From contig NZ_JAVDUV010000001.1 of the NCBI RefSeq assembly GCF_031456545.1, positions 1,302,001-1,366,000 on the forward strand: DNA of 64,000 bases, read 5' to 3'. The stretch comes from Agromyces sp. 3263. Its GTDB lineage: Bacteria > Actinomycetota > Actinomycetes > Actinomycetales > Microbacteriaceae. A model generated the notes under the pieces. It saw only the letters and a program-made list of their open reading frames with translations, was not told the origin of the DNA and did no database searches. Made by a program: the position numbers and the translations under genes. Of this stretch, positions 57,134-64,000 are shown piece after piece (the stretch's first letter is position 1; each line of letters begins with the position of its first letter).

Positions 57134-58867
57134 ATGGACGCGGTGATGGAGTTGGAGATCGGGCCGGGTCCCGACCCGGGCTCGTTCGTGGTGCGCGTGC
57201 TCCAGTCGGTCGGCGGCGGGGAGCCGAGTGAGACCTTCAGGCTCGATCTCGACGACCTGTTGCGCCGCCGGCCCGAGCTCGAGGCGAATGTCCTGCTGTC
57301 CTCGATCGCCGCACGCCGGGTGATGTCGGACTCCGAGGCCTCCATCCAGGAGGTGGGACGGCGACTGTTCGAGTCCGCGTTCACCGGGAGTGTCGCGAGC
57401 GCCTACCGCACGAGCATGGCCGTCGCGGCCGAGCGCGGTGACAGCGTGCAGATCGCCCTGCGGCTCACCGCCCCTGGACTGGCCGCCCTGCCGTGGGAGG
57501 CACTGTACGACCCGGAGACCGAGCGATACCTCTGTCGCAAGGATCCGCTCGTCCGCAACGTGCCGGCTCCCGCTTCCCCGCGGCTCCAGATCACGGCCCC
57601 GCTGCGGGTGCTCGGCATGATCGCGTCACCGCGCGGGCTGCCGACACTCGACGTCGAGCTCGAGCGCGATCGCCTCGAGGAAGCCCTGAAACCGCATATC
57701 GACGACCGGCGGGTCGAGCTGCACTGGCTGGAGGACGTGTCGTGGGAGGGGCTCCATGGGAAGCTTCTCGAGCGTGAGTGGCACGTGCTGCACTTCATCG
57801 GCCACGGGACCTACGACACCGACACCGACGAGGGGGTGCTGGCGTTCGTCGGACCGGGTGGGCGCGCCGACTACGTCACCGCGTCGGCCCTCGCCGACCT
57901 GCTCGACGAGGCCGAGCCCACGCCACGCCTCGTGGTCCTGAACTCCTGCCAGTCGGGGGCGGCCGGGGCGACGGACCTGTTCTCGGGCACTGCCGCGGCG
58001 CTCGCGCACAGCGGCATCCGCGCGGTCGCCGCGATGCAGTTCTCGATCAGCGACGCGGCCGCGCTCGCGTTCGCCCGCGGGTTCTATGCGGCGCTCACCA
58101 ACGGGCGGGGCATCGACGAGGCCGTGCGGAGCGGTCGCATCGGCATCCTCGGCCTCGGGCGGGGCACGCTCGAGTGGGTCACGCCGGTGCTGTACCTGCG
58201 CGGCGACGCTCGCCTGTTCGACATGGTGCCGCTGAAGTGGGATCCGAAACCGAAGCCGCCGCTGCCCGGGCACCGACGCCGCGAGAACTGGGTGCCGGTC
58301 CCCGGACAGGGAGCAGCGGACCCGCAGAGCGCGCCGCAGTCTGGGCCGACGCCGACGCGATCCTCGAAGCGGGTGTGGTGGTGGGTGATCGCGGCGGTGA
58401 TCGCCGCACTCGTCATCACGGCCGCCGTCGTGATCGCCATGCGCCCGGAGCTGATCGGCATCGGCGGGGGCGACGACCCAGGCGGCTCGGGCGATGGCGG
58501 CTCGGCGAGCACCGCAGAGCTCGTCGTGCCGCTCAACGGAGATTGGGTCGAGGCCGGGCTCTACTGCCTCCTGGGCGACGAGTTCGTGATCGAGGTGACC
58601 GGGCGGGGCTGGCTCGACGCTGCGCAGGAATCGGAGATCGGGCCCGACGGCCTGACGAACGGCGAGCACCCCGAGGAGCGCGTGCTGGCCGACGCGAACA
58701 CGGGATCGGTCATCGGCCGGCTCGACACCACCCCCGAGATCTTCCCGGTCGGAACGGGCACGACCTACGTGTGTCCGGCACAGGGGGACCTGCAGCTCGG
58801 CATCAACGACACCGATCTCGCGGACAACAGCGGCGAGTTCGGGGCATCCGTCACGCTCAACCAATAG
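57134..58867 (+). CDS. CHAT protease - membrane helix - LecA-like lectin domain, copy 1
   Basis: A 577-residue protein. Residues 1-365 form an N-terminal region and a CHAT (caspase HetF-associated with TPRs) peptidase domain: LPWEALYDPE opening, His224 in HFIGHG and Cys272 in NSCQSG as the expected dyad. A Pro-rich basic linker (370-413), one membrane helix (414-436) and an ectodomain (about 462-577) follow; positive residues before the helix predict N-in/C-out. The ectodomain resembles Pseudomonas LecA/PA-IL: GPDGLTNGEHPEE, then GINDTDLADNSGEF, with Cys478 and Cys547. The start at 57134 is chosen because MELEIGPG is shared by all three paralogues; no clear ribosome-binding site. 20 bp before the Trypco1-like gene, so likely an operon. 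Substrate unknown. Confidence 0.85.
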   Translation: MDAVMELEIGPGPDPGSFVVRVLQSVGGGEPSETFRLDLDDLLRRRPELEANVLLSSIAARRVMSDSEASIQEVGRRLFESAFTGSVASAYRTSMAVAAERGDSVQIALRLTAPGLAALPWEALYDPETERYLCRKDPLVRNVPAPASPRLQITAPLRVLGMIASPRGLPTLDVELERDRLEEALKPHIDDRRVELHWLEDVSWEGLHGKLLEREWHVLHFIGHGTYDTDTDEGVLAFVGPGGRADYVTASALADLLDEAEPTPRLVVLNSCQSGAAGATDLFSGTAAALAHSGIRAVAAMQFSISDAAALAFARGFYAALTNGRGIDEAVRSGRIGILGLGRGTLEWVTPVLYLRGDARLFDMVPLKWDPKPKPPLPGHRRRENWVPVPGQGAADPQSAPQSGPTPTRSSKRVWWWVIAAVIAALVITAAVVIAMRPELIGIGGGDDPGGSGDGGSASTAELVVPLNGDWVEAGLYCLLGDEFVIEVTGRGWLDAAQESEIGPDGLTNGEHPEERVLADANTGSVIGRLDTTPEIFPVGTGTTYVCPAQGDLQLGINDTDLADNSGEFGASVTLNQ

Positions 58868-58887
58868 CCAGACATCCGGAGGCGGCC

Positions 58888-59277
58888 ATGCAGCGCATCG
58901 CGATCTTCACGACCGACGACGGCGGCGAGGTCGCCATCCAGGTCGCCGACGAGACCCCGCCGGGGCAGACCGAGGGCGCCGCCGGGGCCTCGCAGGACGT
59001 GACGTTCCGGGGGATCCCTGAGGGAAGGATGTCCAGCCGCGGCATCCCGGACCGCCTCGTCGAGCGCACGCAGCAGAGCCTCGACGAGGTGCTCGCCCGC
59101 GCCCGACCCGCGGTCACCTCGCTGGTGCGGCAGATGCGGGGGCAGGAAGACGCCCCCGATGAACTCGAGGTGGAGTTCGGCATCCAGGTCAGCCTCGAGG
59201 TGGGCGCCTACGTCGCCGCGGCGAGCTCCGCTGCGAACTTCCGCGTGACGATGCGGTGGCGCTCCCGTGAGCCGTGA
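58888..59277 (+). CDS. Trypco1-like (CU044_2847) small protein
   Basis: A 129-residue protein. The C-terminal block LEVEFGIQVSLEVGAYVAA plus NFRVTMRW is the signature I associate with the trypsin-co-occurring domain 1 family, often encoded beside proteases and NTPases of actinobacterial conflict-type systems. The N-terminus reads MQRIAIFTTDDGGEVAIQVAD; a helix of about 25 residues precedes the signature. The GGAGG ribosome-binding site is 7 nt upstream. Embedded between two CHAT genes with 20- and 84-bp gaps, it may be a partner or regulator of those proteases; this is inference from context. Confidence 0.75.
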   Translation: MQRIAIFTTDDGGEVAIQVADETPPGQTEGAAGASQDVTFRGIPEGRMSSRGIPDRLVERTQQSLDEVLARARPAVTSLVRQMRGQEDAPDELEVEFGIQVSLEVGAYVAAASSAANFRVTMRWRSREP

Positions 59278-59361
59278 TGCCGCGCCATCCGGAATCGCAC
59301 CGAGCCGGCCGCCAGTGCCTGCACGGTTGCCGTCGCGGCACTGTGCGACGAGGATTCGCGC

Positions 59362-61320
59362 ATGGACACGGTGATGGAGTTGGAGATCGGGCCCGGCCCT
59401 GAGCCAGGCTCCTACGTGGTGCGGGTGCTGCAGTCGGTGGGCGGCGGTCAGCCGACCCAGGCGATGACCCTCGACCTCGCCCCGCTCGTCGACCAGCGAC
59501 CCCTGCTCGAGGCCAGCGTGCTCTCGTCTTCGGTCTCCGCGCGACGGGTGATGTCGGACACCGAGACGACGGTGCAGGAGGTCGGCCGCAGCCTGTTCGA
59601 CGCGGCCTTCCACGGCGACGTGCTCGCCGCCTATCGCACGAGCCTCGCGGTCGCCTCGGAACGCGGAACCAGCGTGCAGATCGCGTTGCGCCTGACGGCG
59701 CCCGAACTTTCGTCGCTGCCGTGGGAGACGCTCTTCGACGCCGACACGGGCGCCTACCTCTGCCGCAAGGAACCGCTCGTGCGGCGCGTGCCGGCCGCGT
59801 TCACGCCGCCCGTGCTCGCCATCGAGCCCCCCATGCGGATCCTCGGCATGATCGCGTCGCCGCGCGGGCTCCCGGCGCTCGACGTGGGCGGCGAGCGCGA
59901 GCGTCTCGAGGAGGCACTGCGCCCGCATCTCGACTCGGGCCGCGTGGAGCTCGAATGGCTCGACGACGTGTCGTGGGACGGCGTGCACGCCAAGCTCCTC
60001 GAGAAGGAATGGCACGTCCTGCACTTCATCGGCCACGGCTCGTACGACGCCGAGACCGACGAGGGCGTGCTCGCGTTCGTCGGCCGCGACGGCCGCGCCG
60101 ACGAGGTGACGGCGTCGAGCCTCGCCGACCTGCTCGACGAGGCGGAGCCCACGCCGCGGCTCGTCATGCTCAACTCGTGCCAGTCCGCGGCATCCGGCAC
60201 CACCGATCTCTTCTCGGGCACCGCAGCGGCCCTCGCGCACAGCGGCATCCGCGCGGTCGCGGCGATGCAGTTCTCGATCAGCGACGTGGCCGCCATCGCG
60301 TTCGCGCGCGGCTTCTACACGGCGCTCTCGTACGGACGCGGCATCGACGAGGCCGTGCGCAGCGGACGCATCGGCATCCTCGGCATCGGCCGCGGCACGC
60401 TCGAGTGGGTGACCCCCGTGCTCTACCTGCGCGGCGAGGACACGCGGCTGTTCGACGTGGCGCCGATGCCTGAGCCGGCGGCGGCGAAGCCCGCGTCGGC
60501 CACGCCATCACGGTCGGCGACTCCCGGTCCCGCGATCCCGGCGGCCTCTCCCGCAGCGCCGGCCGCACCGGCCGCATTCTCCGCACCCGCCACCCCGGCG
60601 ACGCCGGTCGTCATGGCGCAGGCCCTTCCGGTGACGGATGCCACGCCCGCCGCCCCGGCCGCGAGCTTCACGTCCCCGGCGGCCACGAGCGTGCCGCCGA
60701 CCTCGCCACCGCCGCCGGGGCGCACGCCCGGGACGCCGACGACTCCCCCGACGTCCCCGCCTTCCCCGACTCCTCCCGAGCGGAGGCGAGGCAGCGCGAA
60801 GCCGTGGCTGATCGTCGGAGCGATCGCGGTGGTCGCCATCGGCGCAGCCATCGGGGGCTACGGGCTCCTCCGCCCCGATGACGGCGGTACGACGGATAAC
60901 GCCGACGACCAGTCCGTCGTCGACGACGGCTTCGTCGACGACGAGCCCGGCGAGCCGCTGACGGTCGACCTCAACGTGCCGATGTACGCCGACTGGACCG
61001 ACACCGGCCTCTGGTGCGAGCCCGGTGAGGTGTTCGAGATCACGGTGACGGGCACGGCGTGGCACGACGCGAGCGCCGAGTCCCTCGTCGGCCCCGACGG
61101 CCTCACGGGTGGCGAGGTGCCCGAGGCACGGGTGTACGCCGACGCGAACACCGCCTCGGTGATCGGCGGATTCGACACCATCCCCGAGATGTTCGCGGTC
61201 GGGTCGGGCACCACCTACACCTGCCATGCCGGCGGCCAGCTCTACCTCGGCATCAACGACACCAACCTCGACGGCAACAGCGGCGAGTTCCAGGCGACCG
61301 TCACCCTCTGGGAGGGCTGA
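59362..61320 (+). CDS. CHAT protease - membrane helix - LecA-like lectin domain, copy 2
   Basis: A 652-residue paralogue of the first. CHAT domain about 1-366 with His225 in HFIGHG and Cys273 in NSCQSA. The linker (368-478) is about 110 residues of Pro/Ala/Thr/Ser, much longer than in the other copies; it ends in ERRRGSAK before the membrane helix (481-502). The ectodomain (about 535-652) carries GPDGLTGGEVPEA and GINDTNLDGNSGEF; the LecA-equivalent His in GEHP is Val here. The conserved Cys pair is Cys552 and Cys621. GAGGA lies 8-9 nt upstream of the ATG. Confidence 0.86.
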   Translation: MDTVMELEIGPGPEPGSYVVRVLQSVGGGQPTQAMTLDLAPLVDQRPLLEASVLSSSVSARRVMSDTETTVQEVGRSLFDAAFHGDVLAAYRTSLAVASERGTSVQIALRLTAPELSSLPWETLFDADTGAYLCRKEPLVRRVPAAFTPPVLAIEPPMRILGMIASPRGLPALDVGGERERLEEALRPHLDSGRVELEWLDDVSWDGVHAKLLEKEWHVLHFIGHGSYDAETDEGVLAFVGRDGRADEVTASSLADLLDEAEPTPRLVMLNSCQSAASGTTDLFSGTAAALAHSGIRAVAAMQFSISDVAAIAFARGFYTALSYGRGIDEAVRSGRIGILGIGRGTLEWVTPVLYLRGEDTRLFDVAPMPEPAAAKPASATPSRSATPGPAIPAASPAAPAAPAAFSAPATPATPVVMAQALPVTDATPAAPAASFTSPAATSVPPTSPPPPGRTPGTPTTPPTSPPSPTPPERRRGSAKPWLIVGAIAVVAIGAAIGGYGLLRPDDGGTTDNADDQSVVDDGFVDDEPGEPLTVDLNVPMYADWTDTGLWCEPGEVFEITVTGTAWHDASAESLVGPDGLTGGEVPEARVYADANTASVIGGFDTIPEMFAVGSGTTYTCHAGGQLYLGINDTNLDGNSGEFQATVTLWEG

Positions 61321-61375
61321 CCGGGGTGGTCGCTCCCGGAAGCATCCACAACCCCGCACCGTCGAGGTGAGTTCC

Positions 61376-63016
61376 ATGGACACGGCGATGGAACTGGAGA
61401 TCGGGCCGGGACCGGAGCCCGGCACCTACGTCGTTCGCGTCCTCCGGTCCGTCGGCGGTGGCGAGCCGGTCGAGACGATCACGCTCGACGTCGACGAGCT
61501 CGTCTCGCAGCGGCCGCACGTCGAGGCGAGCATCCTGTCGTCCTCCGTCTCGAGCCGCCGCATCATGTCCGACACGGAGGCCGAGGTCCAGGCCGTGGGC
61601 ATCCGACTGTTCGAGACCACGTTCACCGGCGACGTCCGCACCGCGTACCGGACGAGCGCTGCCGTGGCCGCCGAGCGGGGCACGGGCGTGCAGCTCGTCC
61701 TGCGGCTGGACGCGCCGGGCCTGGCCGCGCTGCCGTGGGAGGCGCTGTTCGATTCGGAGACGCAGGCGTACCTCTGCCTCAAGGAACCGCTGGTGCGTCA
61801 TGTGCCCGCGTCGTTCTCGCCGCCCGCGTTGACGGTCACCCCGCCGCTCAAGGTCCTCGGGATGATCTCGTCGCCGGCCGGCCTGCCCGCGCTCGACGTC
61901 GAAGCGGAGCGCGTCCGGCTCGAGGAGGCGCTCCGCCCGCACCTCGACGCGGGGCGGGTGGAGCTGCGCTGGCTCGACGACGTCAGCTGGACGGGGGTGC
62001 ACGACAAGCTCCTCGAAGACGAATGGCACGTGCTGCACTTCATCGGGCACGGCGGATACGACACCGAGACCGACGAGGGCGTGCTCGCGTTCGTCGGACG
62101 CAATGGTCGCGCGGACTACATCCCCGCCTCGAGGCTCGCCGACCTCCTCGACGAGGCCGAGCCGACACCGCGACTGGTCGTGCTGAACTCGTGCCAGTCC
62201 GGGGCATCCGGCACCATCGACCTCTTCTCCGGCACGGCGGCGGCGCTCGCGCACAGCGGCATCCACGCGGTCGCCGCGATGCAGTACTCGATCAGCGATG
62301 ACGCCGCGATCGCGTTCGCGCGTGGCTTCTACAAGGCGCTCGCGCACGGACGCGGCATCGACGAGGCTGTCCGCAGCGGGCGCATCGGCATCCTCGGCCT
62401 GAGTCGCGGCACGCTGGAATGGATCACGCCCGTGCTGTACCTGCGCGGTGAGGACACCCGACTCTTCGACATCGCGCCGTCGCCCGAAGTTCAGGTCGCG
62501 CCCGCCCGGCCGATGCGCTGGAATGCATGGCTCGTCGCGGCGACGATCGGGATCGTCGCGATCGGGGGCGGCGGCGTCGCCGCCGCACTGCTGCTGCGGC
62601 CCGACAACGGCGCGCCTCCAGATGGCAACGGCGGAGGCAACGGCGGCCAGCCCGTGATGACAGAAGTCACGGTCGAGGTCGACCAGCCCTGGACGGACAC
62701 GGGCATCTCGTGCGAGGCCGGCGATACGTTCAACATCCGGGCGAGCGGGCAGGCCTGGTTCGAGACGGAGAACACGAACTCGGGACCCGACGGGATGCTC
62801 TCGGGCGAGCACTCCGACTCGGCAGTCACCCTCTCGGTGCACCCATTGGCGCTCATCGGCAGCCTCGACACGGTGGACGAACTCTTCTCCGTGGGGTTGG
62901 CGACCACCTACGAGTGCCCGGTTGGCGGTCGGCTCTGGCTCGGCGTGAACGACAACACGCCCGAGGGCAACACGGGGAACTTCGCGGCGGCCGTCACGCA
63001 CCGACCGTCGGGGTGA
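61376..63016 (+). CDS. CHAT protease - membrane helix - LecA-like lectin domain, copy 3
   Basis: A 546-residue paralogue with the shortest linker. CHAT domain about 1-366 with His225 in HFIGHG and Cys273 in NSCQSG. The helix (385-407) follows after about 18 linker residues; a Gly/Asn-rich spacer leads to the ectodomain (about 428-546) with GPDGMLSGEHSDS and GVNDNTPEGNTGNF. Cys446 and Cys514 are the conserved pair. The ATG has GAGGTGA at the right spacing and lies 55 bp after copy 2. The ectodomain differs most in this copy, perhaps reflecting another ligand. Confidence 0.86.
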   Translation: MDTAMELEIGPGPEPGTYVVRVLRSVGGGEPVETITLDVDELVSQRPHVEASILSSSVSSRRIMSDTEAEVQAVGIRLFETTFTGDVRTAYRTSAAVAAERGTGVQLVLRLDAPGLAALPWEALFDSETQAYLCLKEPLVRHVPASFSPPALTVTPPLKVLGMISSPAGLPALDVEAERVRLEEALRPHLDAGRVELRWLDDVSWTGVHDKLLEDEWHVLHFIGHGGYDTETDEGVLAFVGRNGRADYIPASRLADLLDEAEPTPRLVVLNSCQSGASGTIDLFSGTAAALAHSGIHAVAAMQYSISDDAAIAFARGFYKALAHGRGIDEAVRSGRIGILGLSRGTLEWITPVLYLRGEDTRLFDIAPSPEVQVAPARPMRWNAWLVAATIGIVAIGGGGVAAALLLRPDNGAPPDGNGGGNGGQPVMTEVTVEVDQPWTDTGISCEAGDTFNIRASGQAWFETENTNSGPDGMLSGEHSDSAVTLSVHPLALIGSLDTVDELFSVGLATTYECPVGGRLWLGVNDNTPEGNTGNFAAAVTHRPSG

Positions 63017-63092
63017 CGCAGCCCGCGTGCGAGACCCCGGTCGGCGCGCAGGGCTAGCATCGGGAGCACGCACTCATCGACGGAAGGTCGAC

Positions 63093-64000
63093 ATGCCCAC
63101 CTCCGCAGAGCCCCGCGTGGCCCTCTACTTCGACTTCGACAACATCGTCATCTCGCGCTACGACCAGGTGCACGGCGAAGGCGCCTACCGCAAGGACACC
63201 TCGCGCGGGCGTGCGGTCAACCCGGGCACGCAGACCGCCGAACGCCTCGTCACGGCCACCGTCGACATCGACGCGGTGCTCGACTTCGCGGCGACGTTCG
63301 GCACCATCGCCATCGCCCGCGCCTACGCCGACTGGTCGACCCCCGTGAACGCGAGCTACCGCGGGCAGCTCATCGACCGTGCCGTCGACCTGGTGCAGCT
63401 GTTCCCCCTCTCGGCGACGAAGAACGGTGCCGACATCCGCCTCGCCGTCGACGCCGTCGAGGACATGTTCCGCATCGACGACCTCTCGCACATCGTCATC
63501 GTCGCGGGCGACTCCGACTACGTGGCGCTCGCGCAGAAGGCCAAGCGCCTCGGCCGCTACGTCGTCGGCATCGGCGTGGCCGGCGGCACGAGCCGGGCGC
63601 TCACCGCGTCGTGCGACGAGTACGCCGACTACGACGCCCTCCTGACCACGGATGCCGCGGTCGAGGAGGACGAGGAGGTCGCCGTCGCGGCACCGGCAGG
63701 CCGGGCGGCGGCGGCAGCAGCGCCGTCGGCCGCGGAGCCGGCCGCGGCAGCCGCGACCGCTCCGGCGGCATCCGCTCCCGAGGCCCCCAAGGCGCGTCGC
63801 GCCACCCGCGGCGGCGGCAGGGCCAAGGCGACGGATGCCGCGGCGCCCGCGCCTGCGGCCGACGCAGAGACCCCGACCGACGCCGACCTCGCGACCGCGG
63901 CCCCCGCGGGGCGTTCGGGCGGCGCCCCCGCCGTGCACTTCTCCGACGGCACGCAGCCCGAGCCGACGTCGGGAACCCGCAACCCCGGCCGCCTCATCCT
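63093..64000 (+). CDS. NYN-domain (PIN-like nuclease) protein, 3'-truncated
   Basis: The frame is open from the ATG at 63093 to the window end (302 codons visible). Residues about 8-190 form a NYN/LabA-type PIN-like domain: VALYFDFDNIVIS with the acidic residues, KNGADIRLAVDAVED and IVIVAGDSDYVALAQKAKRLGRYVVGIG. All conserved Asp positions expected for a metal-dependent nuclease are present. The tail (about 195-302) is Ala/Pro/Glu-rich; an OST-HTH/LOTUS domain could follow beyond the window. GGAAGG precedes the ATG and TAGCAT (63055-63060) may be its own -10 box, so it need not belong to the CHAT operon. Confidence 0.87.
   Translation, partial: MPTSAEPRVALYFDFDNIVISRYDQVHGEGAYRKDTSRGRAVNPGTQTAERLVTATVDIDAVLDFAATFGTIAIARAYADWSTPVNASYRGQLIDRAVDLVQLFPLSATKNGADIRLAVDAVEDMFRIDDLSHIVIVAGDSDYVALAQKAKRLGRYVVGIGVAGGTSRALTASCDEYADYDALLTTDAAVEEDEEVAVAAPAGRAAAAAAPSAAEPAAAAATAPAASAPEAPKARRATRGGGRAKATDAAAPAPAADAETPTDADLATAAPAGRSGGAPAVHFSDGTQPEPTSGTRNPGRLI

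Noticed and set aside
57022..57231. Leaderless GTG gene starting 5 nt after TAGCCT at 57011
   Set aside because: The frame is different from CHAT copy 1, runs through its start and translates to Arg/Gly-rich sequence; the box is instead listed as the cluster promoter.
61301..63073. 590-codon minus-strand frame opposite CHAT copy 3
   Set aside because: Low-complexity Arg/Glu/Asp-rich translation with no motif; similar shadows lie opposite copies 1 and 2.

Overview
The window looks like chromosome from a high-GC actinomycete. The best guess is Microbacteriaceae (Agromyces- or Microbacterium-like), inferred from very GC-rich codon use, the gene families present, frequent GTG starts, ATGA/GTGA stop-start overlaps, and many apparently leaderless genes with a TANNNT box 6-8 nt before the start codon. 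No rRNA, tRNA, CRISPR array, phage or transposase was recognised. Genes are packed and no gap exceeds 300 bp once starts are assigned.

Layout. 1-9082: end of a DUF445 membrane protein, then phosphoglucomutase, glycogen debranching enzyme and the TreY/TreZ pair (glycogen to trehalose). 9064-13684: a secreted amidase-domain protein with a (EQ)n tract, a small protein and a CGNR zinc-finger regulator facing each other across a dyad, an MFS transporter and a VanY-type carboxypeptidase. 13800-19841: a cellobiose-type locus (lipoprotein binding protein, two permeases, GH1 beta-glucosidase, LacI/CebR-like repressor) under GAGAGCGCTCTC operators; the same 16-bp operator recurs upstream of a secreted GH6 cellulase at 28660-29895, so degradation and uptake appear to form one regulon. 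19869-30908: orphan adenine methyltransferase, a TetR-controlled permease/amidohydrolase pair, a MerR-controlled MFS pump, a lipoate ligase-like protein with permuted domains, a histidine phosphatase and an alpha/beta hydrolase. 31153-35052: a large secreted GH31 glycosidase. 35147-38693: transglutaminase / alpha-E / circularly permuted ATP-grasp cassette. 38821-40745: MarR plus MFS exporter.

40906-54341 is a complete L-rhamnose utilisation locus: two paralogous LacI repressors with the same recognition helix, an ABC importer (ATPase, two permeases, lipoprotein), mutarotase, isomerase, an esterase-like hydrolase, a fused rhamnulose-phosphate aldolase/lactaldehyde dehydrogenase, and rhamnulokinase. 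TGAATCGATTCA-type operators lie in front of its transcription units.

The most unusual region is 57134-63016: three tandem paralogues, each a caspase-like CHAT protease domain, one membrane helix and a C-terminal domain that resembles the LecA/PA-IL galactose lectin, plus one small Trypco1-like protein between the first and second copies. By topology the protease is inside and the lectin-like domain outside. This is the candidate undescribed system. A NYN-domain (PIN-like nuclease) gene follows and runs off the window end; it probably has its own promoter.
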